A stretch of DNA of 64,000 nt, taken from contig JAZBRS010000026.1 of assembly GCA_037176725.1 (NCBI GenBank), positions 59,932,501 to 59,996,500 of the forward strand. The letters run 5' to 3'. Positions 1 through 11,138 of this stretch are shown here, one piece after another; positions within the stretch are counted from its first letter, which is position 1; every line of letters begins with the position of its first letter. The notes beneath the pieces were generated by a model that saw nothing but the letters and a program-made list of their open reading frames with translations, searched no databases and had not been told where the DNA came from. A program made the position numbers and the translations under genes. The stretch comes from Posidonia oceanica (Eukaryota; Streptophyta; Magnoliopsida; Alismatales; Posidoniaceae).

Positions 1-996
1 AGATATAACGGTACAGAGGATCCTAGGAACCACATAGCTGCCTTCACTATGGATACTCTGCCATACCGTTATGACGCCGAGCTCACTGCATACCTCTTCT
101 TCAAGACGCTTGAGGGAGAAGCCTTAAAGTGGTTTGACACCCTGACTTCCTATGATCTCCAGGATTTTAGGATAATTGAGGAGAAATTTCTAAATCAGTA
201 TAGTCACCGGGTGCCACACAAACCCACTGCAGGCGACCTCACAGCTGAGAGGATGAGGTCGAATGAGGACTTCGTCACCTTCGCTAGCCGGTGGAGGGAC
301 ATGGCCGCTAGGTCAAAGTGCTACATACCTGAAGGCCAAGCCGTGGAAATAATCGCAAGAAATACCACGAGAGCACTCAGAGCTGGACTGTTGGTAGGTG
401 ACTTCCACACCTATCCACAGTTATATGTGCAGGCCGCCAAGGTAATGCAGAACAGAGAAGAGCTGCCATTCCTGGAGCTCGAAGCAAAAAGCCGAAAGAA
501 GACTGCGGGACATACAATAGAAGGTGTCACTGGCAACATGGCACAACTAACCATGCAGCATCAAAGGGGATGGAAAGGGCAACCCTTCCAGCAGCCTCAA
601 TATCAAATGGAACAACAGAGGCAGCCATTCCAACAGTTCCAACCCTAGCACTCTAATTCCCCAGTAAATGCCCAACATGGGCAGAACAACGGTCAATACA
701 AAGCACCACCGCAAGGGCAGAGGGACTACCACAATGTTCCTCCTCCACAGGCACCTAGAGGACCAAGGAGACAAAGCTACCCACCATTTCCAGAGACGAT
801 CCCAGACATCTTCAGAATGCTGGTCGAAAGTGGGGACTTACAACTCCCAATGCCAAAGCCTAACGCTCCCAACGCAAACATGTCCAAGTACTGTGCATAC
901 CACCAGAAAAACGGGCACACACTGGAGGAATGTTATGTGTTAAAAGATCGAATATATGATCTGAATGACAAGGGAGAAATAATGTGGTCGGCCCTC
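1..996 (+). pseudogene. Tat-type gag, first part (interrupted by solo LTR)
   Basis: The frame is open from base 1, so the start codon lies upstream. The capsid-like region (1-480) has the typical opening YNGTEDPRNHIAAF, a core with LEGEALKWF, and a later stretch FVTFASRWRDMA. A Gln/Pro-rich stretch follows (about 540-660). A zinc-knuckle-like motif follows at 886-960, CAYHQKNGHTLEEC, the CxxHxxxxHxxxxC form seen in Tat gags. One in-frame TAG (646-648) breaks the frame at a position where CAG is likely. The frame then runs to 996, where a solo LTR enters. After the LTR it continues in frame at 6957 (WSAL joined to KDRLKEA), so the split is due to insertion only. Confidence 0.85.
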
Positions 997-2901
997 TGTT
1001 GACACCCCATCTTGGTAGGCTTGGACCATTCGGGACCCTCCTGGTGATTGCTGGACTCAAACCCAAACCAAACCAAACCCTAACCCTCTTCTTTACCCTT
1101 CAAAACCAGCCAAACTTGACCTAAGCCTTTACCCCTCTTCCCAAGCTCAAAACCTGACCAAAATCCATAGGAAAACCCATCAACACCTACTTAACAAACC
1201 TACCCAAGAACTTAGAAATTCTCAAACCAAGACCATTCCCAAAAACCCTAGAAAACCTAGGTAAAACTCCCCTTTTTCTACACCTTAAAACCCCTCCAAA
1301 ACCTCCTTGGAATCAAACCAAAACCTCAGAACGAGCTCTAGAAACCCTAGACTACCCACTCCCCAATTTTCACCCCATTTCAAGATCTTTAAGCCTTCCA
1401 TTTGCCTAAATTATCCTTTTCTCTCTCTGGGATTATTATTTTCTCTCTCCTCTCTCTCTCCTGATTATCATCTCTCTTTTCATCACCCTCTTGCTCTTTT
1501 TCTTGCTTGGATGTGGGCCCCCTTTGTGCTTCTACCCCTTCTCTATCTTATTCCTATTTTTATTTTATTTTTAACATTTTTCCTGAATTTTAAAAAATCG
1601 TTTTCCTCCAACTCATCTCTTTCCCTTGTATTTCTCCCTTTTTCCATTTTCTTCTTCCTTCTCTTTTCCTTTTTCTTTCTTTTGCTAAAATCCATAAAAA
1701 CCCCTAAAAATCTGTAAAACTCTAAAACATAAGGGAAACAAACCAGAACTCTAAGAAAAATAATTAAAAAACATTAAACAAACAATTAAAAACTTAAACT
1801 TAACTAAGTCAAGCTAAAAAAGAAATCAAGCATGTAAGCTAAAAAATGCAAAACAAACCAAAAGAAAATACTGAAAAATCAAGGAAAAAACTAAAACAAA
1901 ATCAAAACCCACCAAAAAGTAAAAACTCTATCAAAATAATTAAAAAAAAACAAACTCTAAAAAGAAGTAAAACAATTAAGAACACTAAGATAAACAATTA
2001 ATGAAAGAAAAAGCCTAACCTAACAAACCTAAGAAAAAAAACAACCTAAGGACTTAATTAAAAAGAAAATGAAGAACACATTAAAAAGATTTAAAAAACA
2101 CTTAATCAGACAAGAGAAACCCAATTAAAAAACATCAAGAAAAATCAACAAATAAAAATCAAAACCTAATTCAAAAGACTTAAGAAAGAAAAACCTAAAA
2201 GGCTAGAACTAAAAGCCCAAAACCCATTCTAATTAATATAAAAATAAATCTTAAAAATCCTAATTAACATCCTAAGTGCTTAACAAGAAAAATACAATTT
2301 AAAAAACAATTTGAAAAGACTTAACAACACTTAATCAAAATGGAAAACGAATTAAAAACAAATAAAACCCTAAAACCCTAATCAAGCCCAAAACCCCTTT
2401 AAACCACACTAATTAACCTAAAAACAGTCATTAAAAATCTAATCAGGATCCTAACTCACAACACAAACACCCTAGTATTTTTACTTATTTTTAATTTATT
2501 TTTTCCTATTTTATTTCTCCCCTTTTTTCCTCTCTTTCTTTCTTTCTTCCTTCTCTTTTTTCTTTCCTCTCTTTCCTTGCTGGGCCCAATCAGCCTGTCT
2601 CTTTTCTTTTCTTTTTTTCTTTCTTTTCTTCGGCTCGCAGCCCGGCCCGCTTCACCCTTCTTCCTCCTTCAGCATTTCTGCAGCTTTCTCCCGCGAGCGG
2701 CCTGCTACAGCTCTCCCTCCTTCGTTTGAAATTCAAGCCTTCCATCATGTCGTCCTACAGAGCTCGCCGCTTCTCCTCCATCTCAGCGTCTTTTCCGGAG
2801 GCATTGAATGCCGGTCGCCTCGCCGACATCCATCGCGTCTGCTACAGTGCCGCCGGTGGATTTCAAAACCTCCAGCGCGCCAGCAGCCGGCCTCCTCCTC
2901 A

Positions 2902-2907
2902 TATAAG
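2902..2907 (+). promoter_or_regulatory. Putative TATA box in solo LTR copy 1
   Basis: CATATAAGCCTCC lies in a GC-rich, pyrimidine-flanked context. The equivalent site in the other copy reads GATATAATCCTCC (35684-35689). It is the best conserved TATA-like site in a promoter-like setting and would place the transcription start near 2930. Confidence 0.5.
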
Positions 2908-5900
2908 CCTCCCGTTCATTCCACCAGCAAGGATCTTCAGTGGGCAATCAACGAGAGACCAGCAGTTAGCAACCTGAGAGAGACCAATTCCAGAGCGTTT
3001 TCCACCACCTGAGCGACCTCCTTTCGACCTCCTCTTCACCCTCTAATTCCAGAAAAGAGAGAGCAGTAGGAGAGAGCTTGAGTGTCCTTCTTGGCATCCC
3101 GGAGAGAGGCCGCCATTCCAGAGCATTCCCCACCCAAATCCTTCTCCTTTTCCCTCTGAAATCCCCAGCAAATTCTTCTCTTCTTCTTTCAGCAATCCAA
3201 CACCACTCCAAGCCTCAGAACCTCTCCCAATTGTCCCCCCAAACTCACCCAGCAACCAGCCATCTGCCTCCACCATTTCACTGCCTTTCCACCACCTAAA
3301 ACACCTTCAGACCACCCGACATTCCAACTGTGAACCCAACACAACCCACTCCACAATTGCCTTCACCACAGCCCGCTCCTTCATCCCAGATTCCTCCCAG
3401 ATAATCACCAAACCTCCACCTTCCAGAAACACCTAGCCTCCGGCCCCATCCCTCACCACCGGCCAAGAACTACACTACAAACACCTGAGCCACCTTCAGA
3501 CCAAAAGATCAACCATCTTCCAAACTCCACCTACTGCCTCCAGAAAACCAATCCAACCATCTAGAGAGCCTCCCCGGACCTCCAGCAACCTCCCGGAGGG
3601 TCCCATCCAACCAGACGAGCAGCGAACAACCTCCCCCACCTCCGGTCACTTTTCTGAACCCACAAATCGCCGAATCCTCACCCGAGCTGTGGAGCTTCAG
3701 TCCAACCGATCGAGAAGCACCAGAAGCGCTCCCTGAAGCAGTTCCAACCTTCGCGAGCGACCGACGATCACCGCAGCGACCGAACGACCTCCGCCGACGA
3801 CTGCTGAAGCTGCTGAGGTCGGGAGGACGATTCAGACGCGGAGCCAGGTAATTCTCTACTCCTTTAGTCTTCTTTTCTTCCCGTGCTGCTTTTCCACCTC
3901 TTAGAAGTAGGATTCCAGCCCTCCTGCTCCATTGCCGCTCGCCGGTCCGATCGTCTTCTCCGGCGATGTTCTCCGGACGTCACGTCGCTCCGGCCAGCGG
4001 AACGCGACCCCGGCGATTCCCTCAGCTCCGCACGGACTTCGGGAAGCCCCTCCGGCCCTCAGAATGCAGCCTCGCTGCGTCGAGCTGCTGAACGAGCCTA
4101 CTGAACCCCTGCAGAGCTCCGGTGAGCGCTCCGGTGCATTCCAGGCCATGTCGTCCTCCGCCGATCGCCGCCCTGCCTCCGTCAGCGCCGGGAGCACCGC
4201 CTCTGCCGATCAGCTCGTCCCCAGCCCCCCTGTGCCGGCGGTCACAAGCTCTGGTAGCTCACTGCTACAGTGATCGTCTCCGCCGGCCATCACTGTAGCT
4301 TTATTTTTGCATTAGTATAGTTTTTTAGGTAAATATTGCATGTTTAGCTTAAGTTTTCTTATTTTTGCGTTCTGATCCTTATATCATTTAAGCTGCTATG
4401 TTTTTGATTTAGAATCATGCTAAATTGCATTAAATATCTGTGCTTTTCTGTATTTGCAATCCAGTCCGTTTACTATGCTTTTTAGTTATAAAAATTTATG
4501 CTTTAGCCCTCCTGTTTTCAATTATTGCATATAGGTCCTGCAGTAGATCATTTAACTTAAATGCCTTAATTTTGCCTTATCATATTGCATTCTGGAACCC
4601 TATGTTTTACTGTTTTTGCATTTAAATCCCATGCACTGTAGTAACTTAGGTTCTGATTTTAATTTTTGGTTGATGCATTGCATATTTTACCTCCTGCTTT
4701 CTCATTTTTGCATATAGGTCCATTTAAATGCACAGTAATCATTTTGCATGCATTTTTGCATATTACATTGCATTTTTTTCCCCCTACATCTTTTAAAAAT
4801 TGCATGTCAGTCCACAGACCATGATTTCAGAGCATATTTTGCATATTAAATTGCATTTTTGACCCTGCATGATTTAAAAATGACACATAGGTCCTTTGCA
4901 TCCTTTTAAAATCATTTAAAATGCCTGTTTTGCCCTTAAAATTGCATTTTAGCTCCCATGTTTGCAAAATTGCATGTAGGCCCTCCACTTGCATTCCCAG
5001 ACTCCTCGGAACCCTATTTTCTGGAAAAATTGCGTTTTAGACCCCAAACTTTTACAAAATTGCCTTCCAATTGCCATTTACTTTCAAAACTTCTTCTGAT
5101 GCATACCCTCCTTTAAGTATTGTTTTTTAACCCATCCTTTGCAAAATTGCCCTCTGTCTCCTCCTGTTTTCAAAACCCCTGCCTGTAGGTTACATACTTT
5201 TTCAAAATTGCTCTTTTAGATCCCTTTCTTTTTAAAAAATGGCATTTGAACTCCTTTTTTAAAAATTCTCCCTTCTTGTCTTTTCTTGCTTCTTGCATGC
5301 ATCTTGCATCCATTTAGCTTTGCATTTAGCATCTTTTGCACACACTAAAGCCCCCTTAGCTCCCATTCACCTGGGAGGACCTTTTGCACACCCTTAGGCC
5401 CCCCTGAACACTTAGATCTGCTCTTCTCCCCTGTTCTAGCCCTCCTGCCTTGAAGCTGCGATATCTTTCAATCCGGCCGTTGGATCTTCTCAAATAAGCT
5501 ACCCCGACGACCCCGGCGGAGCGCTCTTCAGCATGGACCAAGCAGATTTCAGATCAGGCCTCAGATTTTCCAAGTAAGTCCTCCTGAACTCCTGCACAGC
5601 ATTCATTTGCATACCATTTGCATTGCATGCATCGTTTTCGCTTTTTGTTTCCTCGATCATGTAGAATAGGACTTCCTCTTCTTATCTATCAATCCCGTTC
5701 CTCTTTTCGCGTATTCCCAAGTGTTTTGTGTTGCGTTTCCCCTGGATTCACCACTTATTGCGACTTTCTTCCCCCTTTTCCACGATCCGATCGCGCCGCG
5801 AGCTTTGGGCAGCATGCGAGACACATCGTAGGGCGGTTTAGTGGGAAACAGTCACAAAACAGTGGTAATCCCCCCACTTGCTTATTCTCCCCATTGTAGG

Positions 5901-6034
5901 TCTTCACACCTACTCTGCGTGGCCCTTAAACAGTGTCTGTTCTCACACACGCACTGTTTGCTTCTCCTTTCGCTTTTCTTATCCTCTCTCTTTGCATTTG
6001 CATCTGCACGGTTTTGCCGAGGTTTTATTCTGTC

Positions 6035-6290
6035 TTTCGGCACCGTTTTGCGTGCCCGCTTCGTTTTCGGCACCGTTTTGCATGCCCGCTTTCTCTTTTG
6101 CGCTGTTTTGCGTGTCCGCTTTGTTTTTGACACCGTTTTGCGTGCTCGCTTCGCTTTCGGCACCGTTTTGCGTGCCCGCTTCGCTTTTGGCACCGTTTCG
6201 CGTGCCCGCTTTGTTTTTTGGCACCGTTTTGCGTGCCCGTCTTGTCTTTTTGCACCGTTTCGCGTGCCGTTTACGTTTCTTGCCTCGTTT
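6035..6290. repeat. 30-bp minisatellite in solo LTR copy 1
   Basis: Eight to nine head-to-tail copies of a unit close to GCACCGTTTTGCGTGCCCGC plus a T-rich tail. Period is about 30 bp. Because the period is a multiple of three and stop-poor, several frames on both strands stay open here; these are not genes. Confidence 0.85.
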
Positions 6291-6609
6291 TGCGCATTTT
6301 ACGTCGTTTTCTCTTGCATGTCGATCACATTGCATGGTTTTGCCGTTGTTTTGCTTTTTCGCTTGCATTTGTATATAGGGTAGTGATGCTTACAGCCTGG
6401 AGTTCTCACGAGCCCGGTTTCGCCCGGTTCGGAACACAGACAGCGCTGCTGAGCACTTAGACAGCACGTTTACTTTCTTGCATTGCATCCCACCACTTAG
6501 AGCACACCTATGAGCATTCATTCTGGCATTCTTTGGCATTTAGGCATTCAGATCTGCATTCCCCTGCGTATGCGAGCGTAAGCCTAGAAAGACCGATTCT
6601 CGGGCGTGT

Positions 6610-6632
6610 CGGGGGTGCCTAACACCTTCCCC
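6610..6632 (+). other. Conserved LTR block CGGGGGTGCCTAACACC...
   Basis: The 23-bp block is identical in both solo LTRs (6610-6632 and 39350-39372), unlike much of their length. The phrase GGGGTGCCTAACACCTTCCCC is recalled as recurrent in LTRs of Tat/Ogre-like plant elements, near the R/polyadenylation region. Role inferred. Confidence 0.55.
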
Positions 6633-6956
6633 GCACGTAACAGGAGTCCTTGCCTAGTCTTTTGGCCCGTAATGACCATATCGCCCTTATCCTAGGCATG
6701 AGTCATCTCATTTGCATGTATTTGCATTTGTTTTCCTTTGCATTGCTTTGCTTTGCATTTCTTGCTCGGTTTTGCGTGTTAATTCACGCATTTCCCCGAT
6801 TTTCCTTGTCTTCCGATAATAGACATGGTGGCGACTCTGACTTGTCTTATCTTCTTCTTTCCTTCCCTTTTTTAAGTGTTTTCGAGTTGAGCCCTCCTCC
6901 TTGGATCAATCGCCGCTAATAGTAAGCCTGATTTCGATTGGGATTACTACACCCTC

Positions 6957-7850
6957 AAAGACAGATTAAAAGAGGCCAGGACGGAACAACACAAGCTGCA
7001 GATACACCAGAACCCTCTGCCTAATCACCCGGTGGCGCACCTGGTGGCAGAAGGCAACCCACCTAAGGCCGAGACCGTCACCATGTGCCTAATAGAATCA
7101 GAACCGGAGCCGGTTTCCTCCATTGCGGAAAGCAATGACATCGAGGTGTACTCTAAACAGGGATCCATATAATGGGAATTCCCAATAGAGGTAATACCAG
7201 ACGAAGAAAGCGAGACGAATAACCTAGAGCTCCTCAGGTGCTTCGATTTCCTCCCAGGAGAAGGTCAATCCCAAGAGCAGAATGGCGAGACAGATCCCTT
7301 CGAACTAGCCTGGAAAATTATCAAGGAATATGAGCAGAGAAATATAGTCTTCAAGGACTCAAAACTACCCACTCCGGAGAAACAGCTCTGGCCTTTGGTG
7401 ATCATTGTAGAGGTCAACGACTACCTCCTCCCTGGCATACTTGTGGACACAAGGGCTAGTCGCAGTGCGTGCTCTCTGAACACACTCGACTACCTGCATG
7501 TCGAAGAAGAAGAGATCACCAAGGAGAAGATCTTCTGCAAGGGCTTTGATAATAGCCAGACAGAGGTGATAGGGACAGTTCAGCTAGCAATTACCATCGG
7601 CCCCCTCACCAGCATTACCAAGTTCATGGTGGTAGAATGCGAACTAGCAGAACCATTGATCTTGGGGAGAACTTGGCTAGCGGAAATTTGTGCAGTTGCG
7701 TCCCCGACGCACCAGCTATTAAAGTTCAAGTTCCAAGGGGAGATGATCACCATCCAAGCAGATCATGAAACCACCCTGGAAATGATCTGGGAACCCTATC
7801 TGGCGGATTTCACATGGGAGATCCAGCAACAAATGGCACAGGCAGCTGGA
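6957..7850 (+). pseudogene. Tat gag C-terminus and first protease-like domain
   Basis: This continues the gag frame across the solo LTR. The linker (6957-7380) has one in-frame TAA at 7170-7172. The first aspartic-protease-like domain spans about 7395-7745: LWPLVIIVEVNDYLLPGILV, then VDTRAS where DTG(A/S) is expected, then LILGRTWL near the C-terminal strand and FKFQGEMITI. The catalytic glycine is replaced by Arg, so the active site looks dead. A frameshift falls in about 7814-7900, since homologous downstream sequence continues in another frame (SWIDDWDDEAPSIQGF). Confidence 0.75.
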
Positions 7851-9205
7851 TTGATGACTGGGACGATGAAGCCCCAAGTATCCAAGGATTCCAGCAGTTC
7901 ACTAATGATCAAGCAGCCCAAGGGTATACCCAGATCCAGAGGCCCGCATTGTTGAGCTCATCTCAGCTGCCCATAAACCAGGGGCAGTCTCTTCTCAGGA
8001 AACCTCTGTCTCTACTTAAGTCCGGCCACGCCAAGGGAGAACACAACCAAGCTCAGCAAGCCCCCATCACAAGAATAGGGCGGATCTCCAACCAAGTCGC
8101 ACCACCCTCGCCTAATGTAGAACGAGCCATTTCCTCGCCTCAACAAGAGTTCCACATACCCCGGAGGATAGAAGGTACCTTCGACATCCTGGAGCAGCTT
8201 AGAAGGACACAAGCAAAGATCTCCATCTACGAGCTGATCAGAGCCTCGGGGAAGCACCGGGATATCCTGATGGAGGTATTGATGAAAGCCCAGGTACCGG
8301 AGGACATCCCCGCTGAAGCTCTAGCTGCCATCGCCGCTGCTGTGTTCATGAAGCCTACAGTTATCTTCACCGACTCCGAATTAGCTCCTCCTGAGAGGAG
8401 GACCTTATCTTTAAGTGTTACTATTGTAATAAACAGTTACAAACTTTCTGGTGTGCTTGTCAATACCGGGGCAACTTTAAACGTATGCTCCCTAGAAACC
8501 CTGTAGTTAGTTAGGCTAACAGAATCTCAATTATGCCCAGCAGCCTTAACTGTATCAGGGTACGACAACAACAAAAAAGCAGCCTTGGGAAAGATCACTG
8601 TCCAAGTTACCATTGGCCCTCTCAAAATGGAAACAGAACTGATAATAGTCGATGCCCCAATCTCGTATCGGCTCATCTTAGGGCGCCAATGGATCGAAGA
8701 GATCAAGGTAGTCACCTCCCTGCGCCACCAATGCATGAAGTTCCCTTACCAAGGGAAGATCATCAAAATATGGGGAGACGAGCTAGTGGAAGCTGAAACC
8801 CACCTAGTAACAGTCCCGACTACCATGCCGGCACCATTGATCAGGGACTCAACTGCCAAGGCCATAAACAATGTCAAAAAGGTCTTTGCTTCCAAAAGTA
8901 TTGATATAAATCAATACGATTACCCCGACCACATGAAAAGGCCTTGGGAGATCCTCCTCAAGATAGGATACACCCCAGGGAAAGGACTTGGCCATCAGGA
9001 ACAAGGAATGAGGGACGCGCTTGAAACACCTGAGGAGCGCAGTCGTACCGGGCTAGGGTACCTTGGGCAACCAGATCCAAGCAAACCTCTAGCATGGTCA
9101 CTTGCCAACCACTTCATGTCAGTCGAGCTACAAGTGCATGACAAGCAAGTGTCAGACACAGTTCCCGACTTCCCAGCAACAACAACAGCTGCAAGAGCCC
9201 CCTAA
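7851..9205 (+). pseudogene. Second protease domain plus G-patch of Tat element
   Basis: The segment before the protease (8180-8330) carries KISIYELIRASGKHRDIL, matching the conserved lead-in to Tat proteases. The protease runs from about 8390 to 8790 with VLVNTGATLNVCSL (NTG in place of D-T/N-G), an in-frame TAG at 8504-8506, YRLILGRQWI and FPYQGKIIKIWGDE. A G-patch follows (about 8930-9060): PWEILLKIGYTPGKGLG, QEQGM and RTGLGYLGQ. G-patches bind RNA or helicases and are known C-terminal to protease in Tat/Ogre elements. This is the copy in the canonical position; the one at 7395-7745 looks like an extra. Confidence 0.75.
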
Positions 9206-9376
9206 GCCCGTCATCCTCAGCACTCTTATGTTCCCGAGACGGCACTAACTCCTTCTCCCTGTCTAAAAGAAGTTCCAACCATCCTCAACGCATCGACGAA
9301 GCCCGAGGAAGAAGCATCAACCTCCTGCACAGAAGAGGTCCCTGCTGCTCTCCCCGCATCCCCAGAAGCTCCTTCG

Positions 9377-9690
9377 CCTCCGGACATCCAAGCAAGCGAT
9401 TCCTCCGGAACCTCCACTGAAAGCGCTGAAGCAGAGGACTCCGACCCTATCTGCGAGCTCACCTGCCTCTTCAACAATCCACGACCTTGTCCCTCGAAGC
9501 AAGAAGGGACCAAGGCCACAAATTAAACTCCCCGACCTCCGGACATCCAAGCAAGCGATTCCTTCGGAACCTCCGCTGAAGATACTGAAGCAGAGGACTC
9601 CAACCCCATCTGCAAGCTTACCCGTCTCTTCAGCAACCTACGGCCTTGCCCCTCTAAGCAAGAAGGGGCCGAGGCCATAGACTGAACACC
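9377..9690 (+). repeat. 160-bp tandem duplication in the acidic protease-RT linker
   Basis: Two head-to-tail units (9377-9536, 9537-9690) both begin CCTCCGGACATCCAAGCAAGC and encode PPDIQASDS(S/F)GTS, an acidic stretch, and PCPSKQEG. Each unit ends near an in-frame stop (TAA near 9524; TGA near 9683). The copies differ at several bases, so the duplication is not recent. Confidence 0.8.
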
Positions 9691-9746
9691 CAATGGCAAA
9701 CCGCCTCCACCACAGAGGCAAACCAAGGGGCAAACCCCCTACCCTT

Positions 9747-9924
9747 GTAGATAATTTCTTTCCCGCATTTAATTCCTGCATTTTGTTTTCGCATGATTTA
9801 CTTTCCAGCAATTTACTTCCTAGTTTAGTTAGTAGTGGGGAAGGTAAATGAGGGCAAGGCAGGGACGGCCTAACCACCACCGTGTCCTCGCAAAAAGTAT
9901 CTAATCACTCTACTAAGTGTGCAG
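9747..9924 (+). other. Possible intron between protease and RT of Tat element
   Basis: The segment is non-coding and T-rich between the linker ORF and the RT lead-in. It has a GT donor context (CTTGTAGATA), CTAAC at about 9870 as a possible branch point, and a pyrimidine/AG acceptor (AAGTGTGCAG) before GTCGGAACAG. Ogre elements are known to splice an intron between protease and RT. Boundaries here are inferred by eye only. Confidence 0.4.
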
Positions 9925-11138
9925 GTCGGAACAGGAAGGAGCCGATCACCCAAACTGTAAGAGTATGTCACTATACCATAGCATTGCCACGGGAGCTAGC
10001 CACGTCGCATGTCATCTTCTTGGTCGAAGAAGTGTCAAACATAATCGACAAAAACACTGGAAACTATGAAGTCTTCTAGCTGGTGGATACAGAAGAGGAC
10101 CTAGAAGAAAAATTGGTAGACCCTGCCATCTTCGAAGAAATGATGAAGAAATACGATGAGCAGACCAAGGCTGCCACTGAAGAAACAGAGGAAGTCAATC
10201 TGGGCACTGAAGATGATCCAAGACCAGTCCGGATAAGCTCTGCCCTCAACTCAGGTGAACGGACCAGAATGGAAAAACTACTCAAAAAGTATATGAAGGT
10301 ACTGACCTTCTCCTATGGAGAAATGCCCGGGCTTGATTCACTACTGGTGGAGCACAGGCTCCCTCTCAAGCCAGGCGCTAAGACAGCGAAGCAAAAGCTC
10401 TGGCATCTACGTCCAGACCTTGCTCTAAAAGTCAAAGAAGAGATAGACAAGCTACACAAGGCAAAGTTCATCAGAGTTGTGGTGTATCCAGAATGGATTG
10501 CCAACATAGTTCCAGTGATAAAGAAAGATGGCAAAGTGCGCGTGTGCATTAACTACAGAAACCTCAATGAAGCATGCCCAAAAGACGATTTCCCTCTTCC
10601 GCACATAAACATCCTCATAGACAACACTGCAGGCCATGAGATGCTTTCATTCATTGACGGTTTCTCCGGTTACAACTACATTAAACTTGCAGAAGAAGAC
10701 CAAGAGAAAACCTCATTTACCACTCCATGGGGGACCTACTGCTATGTAGTCATGCCGTTCGGGTTAAAGAACGCCGGGGCCACCTATCAGAGGGCTATGA
10801 TGGCAATCTTTCACGACAAGATACACGATTGCATGGAGTGCTATATGGATGATCTGTTGGTAAAGTCAAAAACAAGAGAGGGACACTTTGAAGCACTAGA
10901 AAGAGTACTCCAGAGAGCAGACCAGTACAATATCAAAATGAACCCCAAGAAGTGTGTCTTCAGGGTCACTGCCGGAAAGCTGCTTGGCTTCATAGTAAGC
11001 AAAAGGGGCATAGAAGATGTCAAGGAACTCAGAGGACTCATAGGGAGGCTACAGTTTATCCGAAGATTCATCTCTCAGCATGCGGAAAAGTGTAGACCAT
11101 TCTATGAGCTCTTAAAAGGCGGTGCAGAATTCAAGTGA
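9925..11138 (+). pseudogene. Reverse transcriptase of Tat element
   Basis: The lead-in (9925-10300) ends VNLGTEDDPRPVRISSALNS, the usual Tat sequence before RT, with one TAG at 10078-10080. The RT fingers/palm run from about 10310: MPGLDSLLVEHRLPLKPGAK, ANIVPVIKKDGKVRVCINYR, NEACPKDDFPLP, FIDGFSGYNYIKLAEED, TPWGTYCYVVMPFGLKNAGA. The catalytic motif YMDDLLVKS is intact (about 10842-10868). The thumb/connection reaches ELLKGGAEFK and then meets TGA (11136-11138) at a position where Trp is expected (FKWD). Apart from these stops the domain is well preserved. Confidence 0.9.

Larger units (their letters stand above)
997..6951. mobile_element. Solo LTR, 5.96 kb, copy 1 (TSD CCCTC)
   Basis: The unit starts TGTTGACACC and ends ATTACTACA. 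It is flanked by the 5-bp target duplication CCCTC (992-996 and 6952-6956). It resembles 33806-39694 end to end, and that copy has its own different TSD. No internal coding region or second LTR is present, so it is a solo LTR left by LTR-LTR recombination. Inside, in order: pyrimidine- and A-rich DNA (1260-2480), a GC-rich block (2620-4290) with a TATA box at 2902, repeated 'ttgcatttttgcata' phrases (4300-5350), a 30-bp minisatellite (6035-6290), and the GGGGGTGCCTAACACCTTCC block (6611-6630) common in LTRs of this branch. LTRs of this size are known from Ogre-like elements. Confidence 0.92.

Noticed and set aside
3932..4273. GC-rich 113-codon open frame in solo LTR copy 1
   Set aside because: The matching region of copy 2 (36581-36967) is open in a different, unrelated reading; no family resemblance; explained by high GC content.
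5882..6290. Minisatellite as a CRISPR-like array
   Set aside because: Units are contiguous and degenerate without unique spacers, in a plant retrotransposon LTR.
5841..6383. Long overlapping open frames on both strands
   Set aside because: They arise from the 30-bp minisatellite (period a multiple of three, few stops) and are not kept in the second solo LTR.
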